Positions 8,097 through 16,823 of a stretch of 37,428 nucleotides of DNA are shown in pieces (the first letter of the stretch is position 1; every line of letters starts with the position of its first letter). The position numbers and the translations under genes are program-made. The DNA is taken from positions 1-37,428 of the forward strand of contig JAFGHA010000041.1 of assembly GCA_016930275.1 (NCBI GenBank), in the 5' to 3' direction. Below the pieces are notes generated by a model. The model was not told the DNA's origin, did no database searches, and was given only the letters and a program-made list of their open reading frames with translations. Origin of the DNA: Chitinispirillaceae bacterium. GTDB lineage: Bacteria; Fibrobacterota; Chitinivibrionia; Chitinivibrionales; Chitinispirillaceae.

Positions 8097-8491
8097 TATT
8101 CCTGCTCCATCGTTTTCAGTTCTTTGAGTACCTGCTGGTAGGCATTGACATCCTCACGGGTCTTGGCGAGCGCTTTCTCCTGCACGGCGACTTCCTTTTC
8201 CTTTTTCGCAATGGCGCCGTTCATCAGTGCGATACGGTAGCAGACGATCGCACGGTCGAGCAGCAGGTAAGCAGGTTCGTTCTTTCCTTTTTTAAGAAGG
8301 ACATCAGCCACACTGTAAAGTGAATCGGCTTTCCTGCACGCTTCACTGTCGGGATTCTGCTGTCCGCACTGCACCTTGAGCTCAGTCGCCTCGGACATCG
8401 CCGCCGGAGCAATGAACGGAAACTGCGCGGCACACGATGCCAGCAGCAGCAGAGCCGCTGTCAGCACGATCAGTCCGTTTCGTCGCTTCAT
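8096..8491 (-). CDS. DUF4398-like small lipoprotein, OmpA partner
   Basis: 131 residues from the ATG at 8491-8489, chosen because CAGGAGAG lies about 8 bases upstream and the lipoprotein signal begins there (LLLLASC, C20). The frame opens 16 codons earlier without a ribosome site. The mature part is helical, with a Cys pair (CGQQNPDSEAC) and a coiled-coil tail (KEKEVAVQEKALAKTREDVN). Small helical lipoproteins of the DUF4398 type are commonly encoded beside OmpA-domain proteins, and this pair fits that pattern. The OmpA gene starts within its stop codon. Confidence 0.75.
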   Translation of the reverse strand: MKRRNGLIVLTAALLLLASCAAQFPFIAPAAMSEATELKVQCGQQNPDSEACRKADSLYSVADVLLKKGKNEPAYLLLDRAIVCYRIALMNGAIAKKEKEVAVQEKALAKTREDVNAYQQVLKELKTMEQE

Positions 8492-8697
8492 TGTGACACT
8501 CTCCTGTTTTTGGTGAAAATGATAGTTGAACCGGGACAAAGTATCAAAATAGTTCCTAAGGGCTGACGGTGCAAGTTGTTCAATTATAATAGAAACAGTT
8601 ACAGGACGCTTTCAGACACACTGCGACGATGGCACGTTTGCATCCGTATCGTGCGGCAACCATTTTTCACACTTTATCGACAGAAAGGTTCTCCCCG

Positions 8698-10245
8698 ATG
8701 GCCTCCCACCATGCCGGAATCGCCCCTACCCGCCTGCACACGAAGCAACCGGCCGAAATCGTCGTCGCCGGGCTTTTACAGCACCGTTTCCGCAAAGCGA
8801 AAGCACCGGTACTGATCGCCATCGGCGGACCGGGTGGAAGCGGGAAAACCACGTTCAGCGGTAAGCTGCAGCGCCATCTTCCCGAAACCGGCATCGTGCA
8901 TCTGGACAACTATAAAATTTCACGTGCCGACCGACTGCAGAAACAGCTCAACGGCCCTCATCCCGAAGCCAACCGGATAGAGCTGGCAGTGGAACATCTC
9001 GTGAAAATTAAAGAAGGAGAAACAGTATCACTACCGATATACGATTTATCCCGAGGGGATACCGGATCCTTCGAAGCGTTCACTCCCGGAAAGTTCGTGC
9101 TCGTCGAAGGGGAAATCGCCACCTACCGGGAGTTCCGGCATCTGATCGACTGTTCGCTGTTTATTGATTCCGATTTCAATACCCAGCTTGCCGCACGAAT
9201 CGGAAGGGACATCCGTGATCGCGGCCACTCGCTTAAAAAGGCGATCTCCAATTTTCTGGCGAGCAATCTCACCGAATTCACCGAGTACGGCGCCGAAAGT
9301 AAACAGTGGTCCGACGTGCAGCTGTTCTGCCACGACGACTATCACTTCTCCATCGAATCGGTAACTCCCGGTTTCATGGAGGACTTTACCGCAATGGTCA
9401 ACGATGCACAGCGGATCACTCCTGCCGGATGCATTGTTCCCATCACCACCCCCTTCGAAAACGACCTCTCTATCTGTCAGCCGGCATACATCGATCATCT
9501 GGCGTTTCTCAGTTCCAGAGGAGTTACCCGTCTCATCGCGGGAGGTACCACCGCGGAGTTTTTCTCGCTGACCGTTGCCGAACGGCTCACGCTGCTCAAA
9601 CTCAGCAGAGAGTACTTTCCCGGCCTCATCCTCTTCAATATCTCCGACGACTCCCTTCCGACCGCTCTCGAACTCGCGAAGCGTGCCGCTCGCTACGGCG
9701 CCGATGCGCTTCTCTGTCTGCCGCCCCACTACTATGCGAATGCCCCGGTCGGGGGAATGATCTCCTGGTTCAGAAAAATCACCGATGCGGTCGACCTGCC
9801 GTTTTTTTTCTACAACTTTCCGAAGCATACCGGCAATCCCGTTACGCCGGAACTGCTTGCGGCGATACCGCATGCGGGAATCAAGGATTCCTCGGCGACA
9901 CGGTCACTGATTGGCGCCACACCGGCGTATCTGCTCGGCGGAGATGCGGGAATCGTCGAGTCATACCGTGAGGGAGCCTGCGGATTCGTTCCCGGGCTGC
10001 CCAATGCCTTTCCGGATATCTACCTGCAGCTCGAAACCGTTCTTGCGGAGCAACGGTTCGACGATGCCCTTGCACTTGAAAACAGAATCGCGGCATTCAA
10101 AAAGAGTCTACCTGACGTTTCGGGAATCGTGGTGATAAAAAAATATCTCAACAGCCTGCTCGGGTCGTACCCGACCATTGTAAGACCACCGCTCGACGAG
10201 GCTGCCGGTGAAAAAATCGACTGTTCCGTTCAGCTTTCAGTATAA
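8698..10245 (+). CDS. fusion: uridine-kinase-like P-loop kinase + DapA-family aldolase/lyase
   Basis: 515 residues from the ATG at 8698, preferred over the ATG at 8629 because AGAAAGG lies about 9 bases upstream. Residues ~20-225 form a uridine kinase/phosphoribulokinase-type domain: Walker A GGPGGSGKTT (43-52), HLDNYK in place of DDYYK, NGPHPEANRIEL, GETVSLPIYDLSRG, VLVEGE and IGRDIRDRGHS. Residues ~240-505 form a DapA/NanA-family (beta/alpha)8 domain: VPITTPFEN, GGTTAEF (about 282-288), FYNFPKHTG with the catalytic Tyr372, and HAGIKDSSAT with the Schiff-base Lys396. Both halves keep their key residues, so both are probably active. Pairing a kinase with a class I aldolase in one chain suggests sequential phosphorylation and cleavage of a keto-sugar acid; the substrate is not shown. 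The gene stands alone, divergent from the lipoprotein pair. Confidence 0.85.
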   Translation: MASHHAGIAPTRLHTKQPAEIVVAGLLQHRFRKAKAPVLIAIGGPGGSGKTTFSGKLQRHLPETGIVHLDNYKISRADRLQKQLNGPHPEANRIELAVEHLVKIKEGETVSLPIYDLSRGDTGSFEAFTPGKFVLVEGEIATYREFRHLIDCSLFIDSDFNTQLAARIGRDIRDRGHSLKKAISNFLASNLTEFTEYGAESKQWSDVQLFCHDDYHFSIESVTPGFMEDFTAMVNDAQRITPAGCIVPITTPFENDLSICQPAYIDHLAFLSSRGVTRLIAGGTTAEFFSLTVAERLTLLKLSREYFPGLILFNISDDSLPTALELAKRAARYGADALLCLPPHYYANAPVGGMISWFRKITDAVDLPFFFYNFPKHTGNPVTPELLAAIPHAGIKDSSATRSLIGATPAYLLGGDAGIVESYREGACGFVPGLPNAFPDIYLQLETVLAEQRFDDALALENRIAAFKKSLPDVSGIVVIKKYLNSLLGSYPTIVRPPLDEAAGEKIDCSVQLSV

Positions 10246-10466
10246 TCTGTACTCTTACAGTGAACGGCAACCAACCGCATGATCACTCAATTAGATACAT
10301 ATAAGCTCCCGATATTTCATAATATTATGAGCACCGCCTGAGGGGTCCGTTCGCAGAACGGTAGAGTGAATCATATTCCACGGAAATAATTTGGCATCCG
10401 AAGTGCCGATGACGCATTTTATAGGCTTGTAAAAACATTGATATAATGAATATAAGGAGGACATCG
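10246..10466 (+). promoter_or_regulatory. leader region of the GH3 operon with small hairpins
   Basis: 221 bases without a gene. It holds a hairpin CCGTTC-GCA-GAACGG (10347-10361), a weaker one around GGCATCCGAAGTGCC (10393), and AT-rich stretches upstream (CATAATATTATG near 10318) that may be promoter material. It ends in an excellent ribosome site, AAGGAGG at 10454-10460, six bases before the ATG at 10467. I do not recognise a riboswitch class. Confidence 0.3.
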
Positions 10467-10877
10467 ATGGGAAAAGTACGGTATGCGGTACTGGGTGGCG
10501 GGATTCTGCTGGCCGTCGCCATGCTGCACAGTGAAGAAATTACCGCAGAAAGTAACGTTTTCTCGTTTCCGGAAATGGTTCCGGTAAAAATGCAGCACTC
10601 CGCGATTGCCGCACCGTTTTTCAGAAATACCGCACTCAACCCGTTCGCCCGTTCGGTCACGTTTTCATGGTCGCTGCCGGTAACTCCCGGAAAGGAACGA
10701 GGTGCCATCGTCATTTATTCGTTGCTCGGTCGGGTCGTTGCCAGAATCCCGGTGGATAAAGCCGCCGGCAGTGCACATTGGGACTTCCGCTCCTCTTTCA
10801 GCAGAAGCGGCATCTATCTCGCGCGGTTACAGCTTGGCGGACAGGTCAGAAACCTCAAACTCATGCTGTGGAACTAG
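10467..10877 (+). CDS. small secreted protein consisting mainly of a sorting-type C-terminal domain
   Basis: 136 residues from the ATG at 10467, chosen for AAGGAGG at the right spacing (an ATG at 10446 precedes that site). Signal peptide VLGGGILLAVAMLHSEE. After a short linker the last ~75 residues follow the pattern of T9SS/FlgD-like Ig C-terminal domains: SVTFSWSLP, GAIVIYSLLGRVVARIPV, HWDFRSSFSRSGIYLARLQL and QVRNLKLMLW. There is no catalytic domain attached. It lies 10 bases before the GH3 gene, so the two are almost certainly co-transcribed. It could be a surface-anchoring or docking partner of the GH3 enzyme, which lacks such a domain itself; that role is inference. Confidence 0.65.
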   Translation: MGKVRYAVLGGGILLAVAMLHSEEITAESNVFSFPEMVPVKMQHSAIAAPFFRNTALNPFARSVTFSWSLPVTPGKERGAIVIYSLLGRVVARIPVDKAAGSAHWDFRSSFSRSGIYLARLQLGGQVRNLKLMLWN

Positions 10878-10887
10878 GGGGATACCG

Positions 10888-13389
10888 ATGAACAAGCTAC
10901 TGACGATACTCGGAACCACCCTGCTCTGTGCCGTACCGCTCTCCGCAACCAGGATCACTAATGTCAACGTTGATTTTCTCAAGGGTTTCGCGAAGGAAAC
11001 CACCGAAGCAGGCGATACCGTTTTCCACTACATGGGCAGAGCGACGTATAACCTTTACGCCGACGGGAACGACGAGATCTCTCTCGATTTCAATATTTAT
11101 AATAAAACAACCGGCGACAAGCTTGTCTGTAGCGAAAAAAGCGGCGACATCGGTTCCGTCATGCAGCGAAACGCAGGAGACACCCTCAAAACGGTTTTTT
11201 TCAGAACCCAGGTCGCCGGCAGTACCGCCGGGGAATATGTGGGAAAAATTGAAGCGACTGCAGGAAAGAATGCAATGTGGACGCTGACGGAAACACTGGT
11301 CGCGAAGATGACGCTTGAACAGAAACAGAAGTCCCTTTACTGCAGTACAACAGATCTTGTCTACAAAAATTTCGGTCAGGACGACATCACCCTTTCGGAC
11401 GGTACCAAAATCGTCGGATGGCGCAGTGCGGACGGACCGCATGGAATACGCTACCCGCTCGGTGCACCGAATGATATCGCAATCTACGGAGCGGGTGACA
11501 CCGTTACCCTCTTCCCCACCGAATCGGCGCTGGGCTGTTCCTGGGATATCGATCTGACCTATCGGGTAGGGCGCGCCATCGCCGAGGAAGGCCGGGCAAA
11601 GGGGATCTACTGCGATCTCGGTCCGATGTGCGACCTCGTCGTCAATCCCCGCTGGGGACGCGCATTCGAAACCATGGGTGAAGATCCCTACCATGTGGGC
11701 ATGATGACCTCGCGGCAGGTACTCGGTTTGCAGAGCCGGAAGGTGATCGCCTGTCCGAAACATTTCACTCCGTACGTTACCGAAACCGACCGTCATACCG
11801 TCAGGATTGTCGTGGAGGAACGCGCGCTCAGAGAGCTTTTCTGCGAACCTTTCAGGATGTGCATCCAGGATGCCGGTGCCCGTGCCATCATGACCTGCTA
11901 CAACAAAGTGAAGGTACCGGGATTCACGATTGACGACCGGGATCTCATCAGTAAGATCTGTGATAAGGCCGGAACCAACCGCCACCTTATTCATGACATT
12001 CTCCGTCATGACTGGGGATTCAACGGTATCGTCATGACCGACTGGCAGGGCACCATGGGAGTCGACGACATTTATTCCTATGAAACCGATTACGATATGA
12101 GTATGCCGGACGGAGAAGGAGGCTTCAGCCTGATCACCGACTATATGAACGCCGGTTTCTTCACCGAAGATCCGCTCAACCGTAAAGCAAAGCATGTCAT
12201 GTACAACAAACTCTGGGCTTGGGATGGCACGCTCCTCGCTTCGGACGACGACATAAAGACCTTTCCTGAAAGCGTAATACTTTCCGACGATCATACCGGT
12301 CTTGCACTCGAAGCCGCTCAGAAGAGCATAACACTGGTCAGAAACGAACCGGTGGGCGATGCACCGATACTGCCGCTCGACAAGAACGCGACCATGACCG
12401 TCGCGGTGGTAGGGCCCTATGCGGCCACAGGTCGTCCTGGCGGCGGTGGCAGCAGTGCGGTAACCGCCGATAAAATAATCTCTCCTCTGGAGGGAATACA
12501 GGCGATTGCCGCCCAGCATCCGAATATCACAGTTACCACCGATTACAACAATGCAGATGTCGCGATTGTCTGCGTCGGTGTCTACTCGGAATCGGAAGAT
12601 TACGATCGTCCTTCGATGGAACTGCCCGACAAACCAATTCCCCAGAATAATCTTGTCGCCACGGTGTTGTCGAAAGTACCGAAAACCATCGTCGTCTATA
12701 CCGGCGGCAGTGCCTCATCAGCGGGAAGCTGGTCCGAGGCTCCCGGAGTTCTGATCGCGTTTTATCCGGGCAGATCGCAGGGACAGGCAATTGCTGAAGT
12801 GCTATTCGGAGATATCAATCCGTCCGGTCATCTCAATGTCACCTTCCCGAAAACACCTGCCGACCTGCCGAGCTATGAGCACGTCGACTCCGAGCTGAAG
12901 CTGCAGTCAGCGGATACCGCCCACGGATACTTTTATTTTGAAAAGACCGGAAAGCAACCGCTCTTCTGGTTCGGCCACGGTCTGAGCTACACCACCTTCT
13001 CGTACGACGCGATACAGTGCATCGGTTCATCGTCAATAGCTGCCGGTGATCGCCTTGACGTACGGGTAACGGTGACCAATACGGGTACCCGCGACGGTGA
13101 TGAGGTGGTGCAACTGTATGTCCGCCCGAAATCGAGTCCTGTTGCACGCAGGGTGAAGGATCTACGCGGATTCGCCCGACTGTCACTTGCCGCGAAAGAG
13201 ACCAAAACTGCATCGTTTCTTCTTGGACCCCGTGATTTTTCGGTATATGTGGCGGATGCGACAACGAAAACCGGTTCCTGGCAGGTCGTCGCGGGTGAAT
13301 ACGACATTATCGCCGGTTCGACGTCGGATCCGGCGGTTCTGACCGGTACAGGAGGTGGCAGCGTCATTACCACGGTCACCATCCAGTAA
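10888..13389 (+). CDS. GH3 beta-glucosidase/beta-xylosidase, secreted
   Basis: 833 residues from the ATG at 10888 (GGGGGA upstream); the frame runs further back but only over the preceding gene. A signal peptide (1-20) and a ~105-residue N-terminal beta domain precede the GH3 barrel. Barrel signatures are WRSADGPHGIRYP, ALGCSWDIDL, GRAFETMGEDPYHVG, PKHF (K291, H292) and GIVMTDWQG, whose D385 is the expected nucleophile. The C-domain carries VGVYSESEDYDRPSMELP, where E568 or E570 is the likely acid/base, then PGRSQGQAIAEVLFG and LFWFGHGLSYTTF. A fibronectin-III-like domain closes it (VTNTGTRDGDEVVQLYV). It should release terminal beta-glucosyl or xylosyl units outside the cytoplasm. The nearby xyl operon makes xylosides plausible, but specificity is not readable. 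Confidence 0.92.
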   Translation: MNKLLTILGTTLLCAVPLSATRITNVNVDFLKGFAKETTEAGDTVFHYMGRATYNLYADGNDEISLDFNIYNKTTGDKLVCSEKSGDIGSVMQRNAGDTLKTVFFRTQVAGSTAGEYVGKIEATAGKNAMWTLTETLVAKMTLEQKQKSLYCSTTDLVYKNFGQDDITLSDGTKIVGWRSADGPHGIRYPLGAPNDIAIYGAGDTVTLFPTESALGCSWDIDLTYRVGRAIAEEGRAKGIYCDLGPMCDLVVNPRWGRAFETMGEDPYHVGMMTSRQVLGLQSRKVIACPKHFTPYVTETDRHTVRIVVEERALRELFCEPFRMCIQDAGARAIMTCYNKVKVPGFTIDDRDLISKICDKAGTNRHLIHDILRHDWGFNGIVMTDWQGTMGVDDIYSYETDYDMSMPDGEGGFSLITDYMNAGFFTEDPLNRKAKHVMYNKLWAWDGTLLASDDDIKTFPESVILSDDHTGLALEAAQKSITLVRNEPVGDAPILPLDKNATMTVAVVGPYAATGRPGGGGSSAVTADKIISPLEGIQAIAAQHPNITVTTDYNNADVAIVCVGVYSESEDYDRPSMELPDKPIPQNNLVATVLSKVPKTIVVYTGGSASSAGSWSEAPGVLIAFYPGRSQGQAIAEVLFGDINPSGHLNVTFPKTPADLPSYEHVDSELKLQSADTAHGYFYFEKTGKQPLFWFGHGLSYTTFSYDAIQCIGSSSIAAGDRLDVRVTVTNTGTRDGDEVVQLYVRPKSSPVARRVKDLRGFARLSLAAKETKTASFLLGPRDFSVYVADATTKTGSWQVVAGEYDIIAGSTSDPAVLTGTGGGSVITTVTIQ

Positions 13390-13394
13390 ATTTC

Positions 13395-13440
13395 GTCAGG
13401 GCGTCAACCGCGTACTCCTGTACCCTGCTGCCGCCCTGAC
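13395..13440 (+). terminator. possible hairpin after GH3
   Basis: GTCAGGGCG (13395-13403) pairs perfectly with CGCCCTGAC (13432-13440) around a 28-base loop, 6 bases past the GH3 stop. No T-run follows, so this may be an mRNA-end structure rather than a full intrinsic terminator. Confidence 0.35.
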
Positions 13441-13544
13441 ACCACCGGTGCGGAAAAATTGTGTGCTGGATAACTGCTCCGCATTATTTTTACCTGAAAC
13501 AAGACGGTTCTTCTGAAAATTCACCATTCGTAAGGAGCACAATA

Positions 13545-14894
13545 ATGTCTGTCAGACTGCTACTGAAAACGATCTTTCCCGCTTTTGCCTGCCTACTGGT
13601 TTCCTCTGCGACGGCAGCCACACTGGTAGATCCGGATCCTGATGTGACTATTACTCCAAAAGGATATGGTTCATTTGAAGCCGGACAGATCGTCAGCGGG
13701 TATTATAAACCACCATCACAGCCAAATCAGAGAATCGCGCATATCTGGCAGCAACGGGCGTTCGGCAATATCGGGTTCGATGTACGCTACCGCGACATTC
13801 TGACCATCGATATCGCCGGTGAAGGAATGATGGCATTTTCCACACCGCAGGTAGGTAATTTGCCGACAACGCTCAAGCCCCGCCAGTTTTTCTACATAAA
13901 AAGTTCGAATGCCGCTTTGACGCTCGGCGACCCTGAGTTCCTCAACGGTGTACTCCAGGCTGGAATGTTCCAGTACAAGTACAATCCGGATGTCCGCAAT
14001 CTGGGTGAGTACATGTTCAGAAGCAACCCCTACCCGCTGCTGATATACTCCTCTTTCGATTATGCCATGGCTGATCTGGCGGGTTTGCGGCTCAATCTTA
14101 ACGGTTTCAACAAACTCTTTTCAAACGATCTGCTGTTTCACAGTGAACTGATCGCATTCCCGACACAGAACTGGTCGCTTTCCGATATCGCGGCGGTGAA
14201 TCTGCTGGGCGACGGGATTTCAATCGGGGCCGGTTTCAGCCTGCACCACTGGTTCAATGTGTATCAGGGGCAGTACATGGCGCGTGCGTATGACAACTAC
14301 TATTACAACGAGAGCTTCATAGCCGCCGATTCACTTATGGATGACCACCGGGCGGTCAAAGTGATGGGTCGGATCGGACTATCTCCGCTGCAGATGCTTC
14401 AGCATCTACGGGGTGGAGACCCTGTTCCTCTTTTCAACAGGAATGACGGTCATATTTACGGTGAGGTGGACATCCTCGGTACTAAAAACTACCCGGACCG
14501 GTATGCCGATATAAAGGACCGGATGATTTATACATTCGGATTCAATGTCCCGGGACTGTTCATTATCGATCTCATCAATATTGAATTTGAATACTGTGCC
14601 AACCGTTCATCGTTTTCGGATGAATTTTTCTACGGTAACTTTCCCAACTGGGGTGAACCGCAGATGGGTCTCGATGAAAACGGCATTGATTCACTCAAGC
14701 GATCACCCTGGTGCTGGTCGGTATACGTTAAAAAATCATTTCTCAATGAACATCTTTCACTCATCGCGCAGTTCGCGAAAGATCACAAGAAACTTGATTT
14801 CTACTACTTTGACAAGGAATACATGTCCTTCCGGGAACCGATGGTAAACAAGAAGGAATGGTGGTGGGTATTTAAAACCGAATTCAAATTCTGA
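13545..14894 (+). CDS. outer-membrane beta-barrel protein
   Basis: 449 residues from the ATG at 13545, which follows AAGGAG by seven bases (the frame is open from 13461). Signal peptide ends near SSATAATLVD. The body has many alternating amphipathic strands rich in Tyr/Phe/Trp (RYRDILTIDIAGEGMMAFS, LIYSSFDYAMADLAGLRL, ISIGAGFSLHHWFNVYQGQY, MIYTFGFNVPGLFIIDLINI) and ends WWWVFKTEFKF with a C-terminal Phe, the usual Bam-recognition end. These are the marks of an integral outer-membrane barrel. Its position after GH3 suggests saccharide uptake or surface display, but I recognise no porin family. A strong terminator follows. Confidence 0.75.
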   Translation: MSVRLLLKTIFPAFACLLVSSATAATLVDPDPDVTITPKGYGSFEAGQIVSGYYKPPSQPNQRIAHIWQQRAFGNIGFDVRYRDILTIDIAGEGMMAFSTPQVGNLPTTLKPRQFFYIKSSNAALTLGDPEFLNGVLQAGMFQYKYNPDVRNLGEYMFRSNPYPLLIYSSFDYAMADLAGLRLNLNGFNKLFSNDLLFHSELIAFPTQNWSLSDIAAVNLLGDGISIGAGFSLHHWFNVYQGQYMARAYDNYYYNESFIAADSLMDDHRAVKVMGRIGLSPLQMLQHLRGGDPVPLFNRNDGHIYGEVDILGTKNYPDRYADIKDRMIYTFGFNVPGLFIIDLINIEFEYCANRSSFSDEFFYGNFPNWGEPQMGLDENGIDSLKRSPWCWSVYVKKSFLNEHLSLIAQFAKDHKKLDFYYFDKEYMSFREPMVNKKEWWWVFKTEFKF

Positions 14895-14917
14895 ACGAGA
14901 CCTATCTGAAACAGTGC

Positions 14918-14956
14918 AAAAACCGGACACCGTATTGAACGCGGTGTCCGGTTTTT
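14918..14956 (+). terminator. strong intrinsic terminator
   Basis: Perfect 15-bp stem AAAAACCGGACACCG (14918-14932) / CGGTGTCCGGTTTTT (14942-14956) with a 9-base loop, ending in a T-run. It closes the outer-membrane gene at 14894. The A-run on the other side also lets it work for minus-strand transcripts, including the regulator ending at 15127. Confidence 0.9.
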
Positions 14957-15126
14957 ATTTCGCGCATCTTCGATGCCGCCTTCCGAATAGTAAAAGGTAA
15001 ATTGCCGGGATATTCATCCGGTTTCCCTCATTTTTTCAAAGGTGATAGACAGCAGGCAATAGTAAAACCCATGTTCTGATCTCCCGGTTCCCCATTCTCC
15101 CCGTCTATTCCTCATTCAGACGATCC

Positions 15127-16695
15127 TTACTGCACCACCGCAACCGCATCGTCCACAACACGGCCCGTGGAACGCCGTACCACGAGTGTTCCGTCAACCT
15201 CCAGGCAACTCCCCGTTTTACGTGCCGGTTTTACGGTATGCGGTGCCAGCACGAACCGCAGCATCATACTGATGATCCCGTGGATGTTGAAGTCGTAGGA
15301 GGTAAGCTGATACTCCATGGCATCGAGGGTATTGTCAAACGATACAATCGACAGTTCCTCGGGGATACGGACATTGTGTTCCTTCAGAAAGTCAATCGCA
15401 ATGGTGGCGGCGAAATCGTTCGCCATAACCCAGGCGCTGATCGCTTTATCCCGGAGTGCCTCGTCAAACAGCGGCCGCATTTTCTCGTAGATTTCTCCGC
15501 TAGCACAGTTCCATTCCGAAATATATTTCACGATGCTGTATCCGAGGTTGCCGAACCTTTTGAAGAATTCGCCGTGCGCCTCCTTCTTCCATTCTGCATA
15601 TTGATTGATCAGTGAATGTATATCTTCGTTATGCTCCTGGTTCTTGAGGTAATCCCACTGGTAGGCATACGTATCGTAAACGAAGGGACGAACGTTTTTC
15701 GCGCATCCGGCTTTTGTATACATATCGATAAGGGTATCCAGCCTTCGACGTGACCAGATTGCCCGATGAAACGGTGAAAAAAAGGCGATATGCCGGTGTC
15801 CCTGTTCGAGCAGATAATGAGCCACCCGTTTTGCCGGCAATTCAGACGCTGTTGCCGTAAAAAACTGTACCATACGGTTTCCCTGCGCATAGCGGGGGAT
15901 TTTCCATCCGCCCACCACGTCGAGTACTGCCACGGTTCGACGTATTGCCACAAGTCTTCCGAGCACTTCCTCGGGGGTGCTCTCCAGATTCGCGACAATA
16001 AAGATATACCCGATAATTCTCCGGTCGGTGAGGTCATAATCCTTTTTTGAAGCGGTATGCACGAACCGTATCCGCTCACGGTCACGGTAATAGACGATTA
16101 CATCGAGTTTTATATTGCTTCTCAGACACTCCGATTCGAGCGTACGGAAATAATTTTTATCCTGATGATCGACCCAGATTTTTCCGTCTTCCCACCCGCA
16201 TCCGATCGCCACGATGCGCGCGTGCCCCGCGCTGCTGGTCAGCCGGGGAATACTGTACCCCCCGGTTCGCGGTTCAACCACCTGTTCGTCAACCAGATAG
16301 GTAAGCACTTTTTTGAGTGTCGCGAATGAAACACCGTAGTGCTGCTGCAACTCTTTGCAGGTTGGCAGCTTTTCACCCGCCCGATACCTGCCCGATAGAA
16401 TATCCTTGTAAAACCGGTCGGCCACCCAACGCCATGAACCGGGGGTGGAGGTTTCCTGCAGCACTTCTTTTTCGGAAGAATCTTCATCATGCCCTGTAAC
16501 CTGCCGGATTTCAGCCCTATCTCCCTTTCCATCCTCCTGGAAAAGTTTCAGCGCCTTCCACATAGTAACGAATGATACGCCCGCCTTCGAAGCCATCTGA
16601 CGGATGGATTCTAATTTGGCGATTCCGGTTTCAGGCGAAATCAGTGAATCAAGGTAATTGATCGCCCGTTGAACTCCGGGTCTCTGTTTGTTCAT
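15127..16695 (-). CDS. xylose-operon regulator: two GntR-like HTH units plus LacI-type sensor domain
   Basis: 522 residues. Residues ~89-150 are a GntR winged helix (ADRFYKDILSGRYRAGEKLP, then KELQQHYGVSFATLKKVL and EPRTGGYSIP). Residues ~8-55 look like a second, degenerate copy (AINYLDSL, then IRQMASKAGVSFVTMWKALK), so the two HTH segments share GVSFxTxxKxL. From ~159 to 500 a periplasmic-binding-protein type I fold follows (LVAIRRTVAVLDVVGGW, LLEQGHRHIAFFSP, AWVMANDFAATIAIDFLKEH, VRIPEELSIVSFDN), as in LacI-family sugar sensors. GGAGG precedes the ATG. Divergent from xylB-xylA with ~170 bases between, so it probably controls that operon with a pentose as ligand. Confidence 0.8.
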   Translation of the reverse strand: MNKQRPGVQRAINYLDSLISPETGIAKLESIRQMASKAGVSFVTMWKALKLFQEDGKGDRAEIRQVTGHDEDSSEKEVLQETSTPGSWRWVADRFYKDILSGRYRAGEKLPTCKELQQHYGVSFATLKKVLTYLVDEQVVEPRTGGYSIPRLTSSAGHARIVAIGCGWEDGKIWVDHQDKNYFRTLESECLRSNIKLDVIVYYRDRERIRFVHTASKKDYDLTDRRIIGYIFIVANLESTPEEVLGRLVAIRRTVAVLDVVGGWKIPRYAQGNRMVQFFTATASELPAKRVAHYLLEQGHRHIAFFSPFHRAIWSRRRLDTLIDMYTKAGCAKNVRPFVYDTYAYQWDYLKNQEHNEDIHSLINQYAEWKKEAHGEFFKRFGNLGYSIVKYISEWNCASGEIYEKMRPLFDEALRDKAISAWVMANDFAATIAIDFLKEHNVRIPEELSIVSFDNTLDAMEYQLTSYDFNIHGIISMMLRFVLAPHTVKPARKTGSCLEVDGTLVVRRSTGRVVDDAVAVVQ

Positions 16696-16711
16696 AGTAT
16701 GAATACCTCCT

Positions 16712-16727
16712 GATATATAAATATATC
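16712..16727. promoter_or_regulatory. candidate operator palindrome
   Basis: GATATATAAATATATC: 7-bp arms around AA, 17 bases upstream of the regulator's start codon and inside the divergent xyl intergenic region. GntR and LacI-type regulators bind short palindromes, so this is a natural candidate for autoregulation. It is AT-only apart from the ends, so it may also be promoter sequence. Confidence 0.4.
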
Positions 16728-16803
16728 ACTCTCGCAAATATTCTTAATAATTTTAGGTTGTTCAGGAATTTTTTTTTACCTATTTTGTTGATACTTGTCA
16801 GAA

Positions 16804-16823
16804 TTGGTATGCAGTTCTTGGTA
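16804..16823 (+). promoter_or_regulatory. TTGGTA direct repeats before xylB
   Basis: TTGGTA at 16804-16809 and again at 16818-16823, 14 bases apart, followed by TATGCCGATACC, whose ATACC end mirrors the GGTAT of the first repeat. They lie 40-60 bases before the xylB ATG, where a repressor or activator of xylB would bind. Two half-site pairs could match the regulator's two HTH units; that link is speculation. Confidence 0.35.

Noticed and set aside
9046..9873. 275-codon minus-strand open frame
   Set aside because: Antisense to the kinase-aldolase fusion, whose motifs are clear on the plus strand.
10897..12519. 540-codon minus-strand open frame
   Set aside because: It lies wholly antisense to the GH3 gene, has no domain or ribosome site, and its composition is that of a shadow frame.
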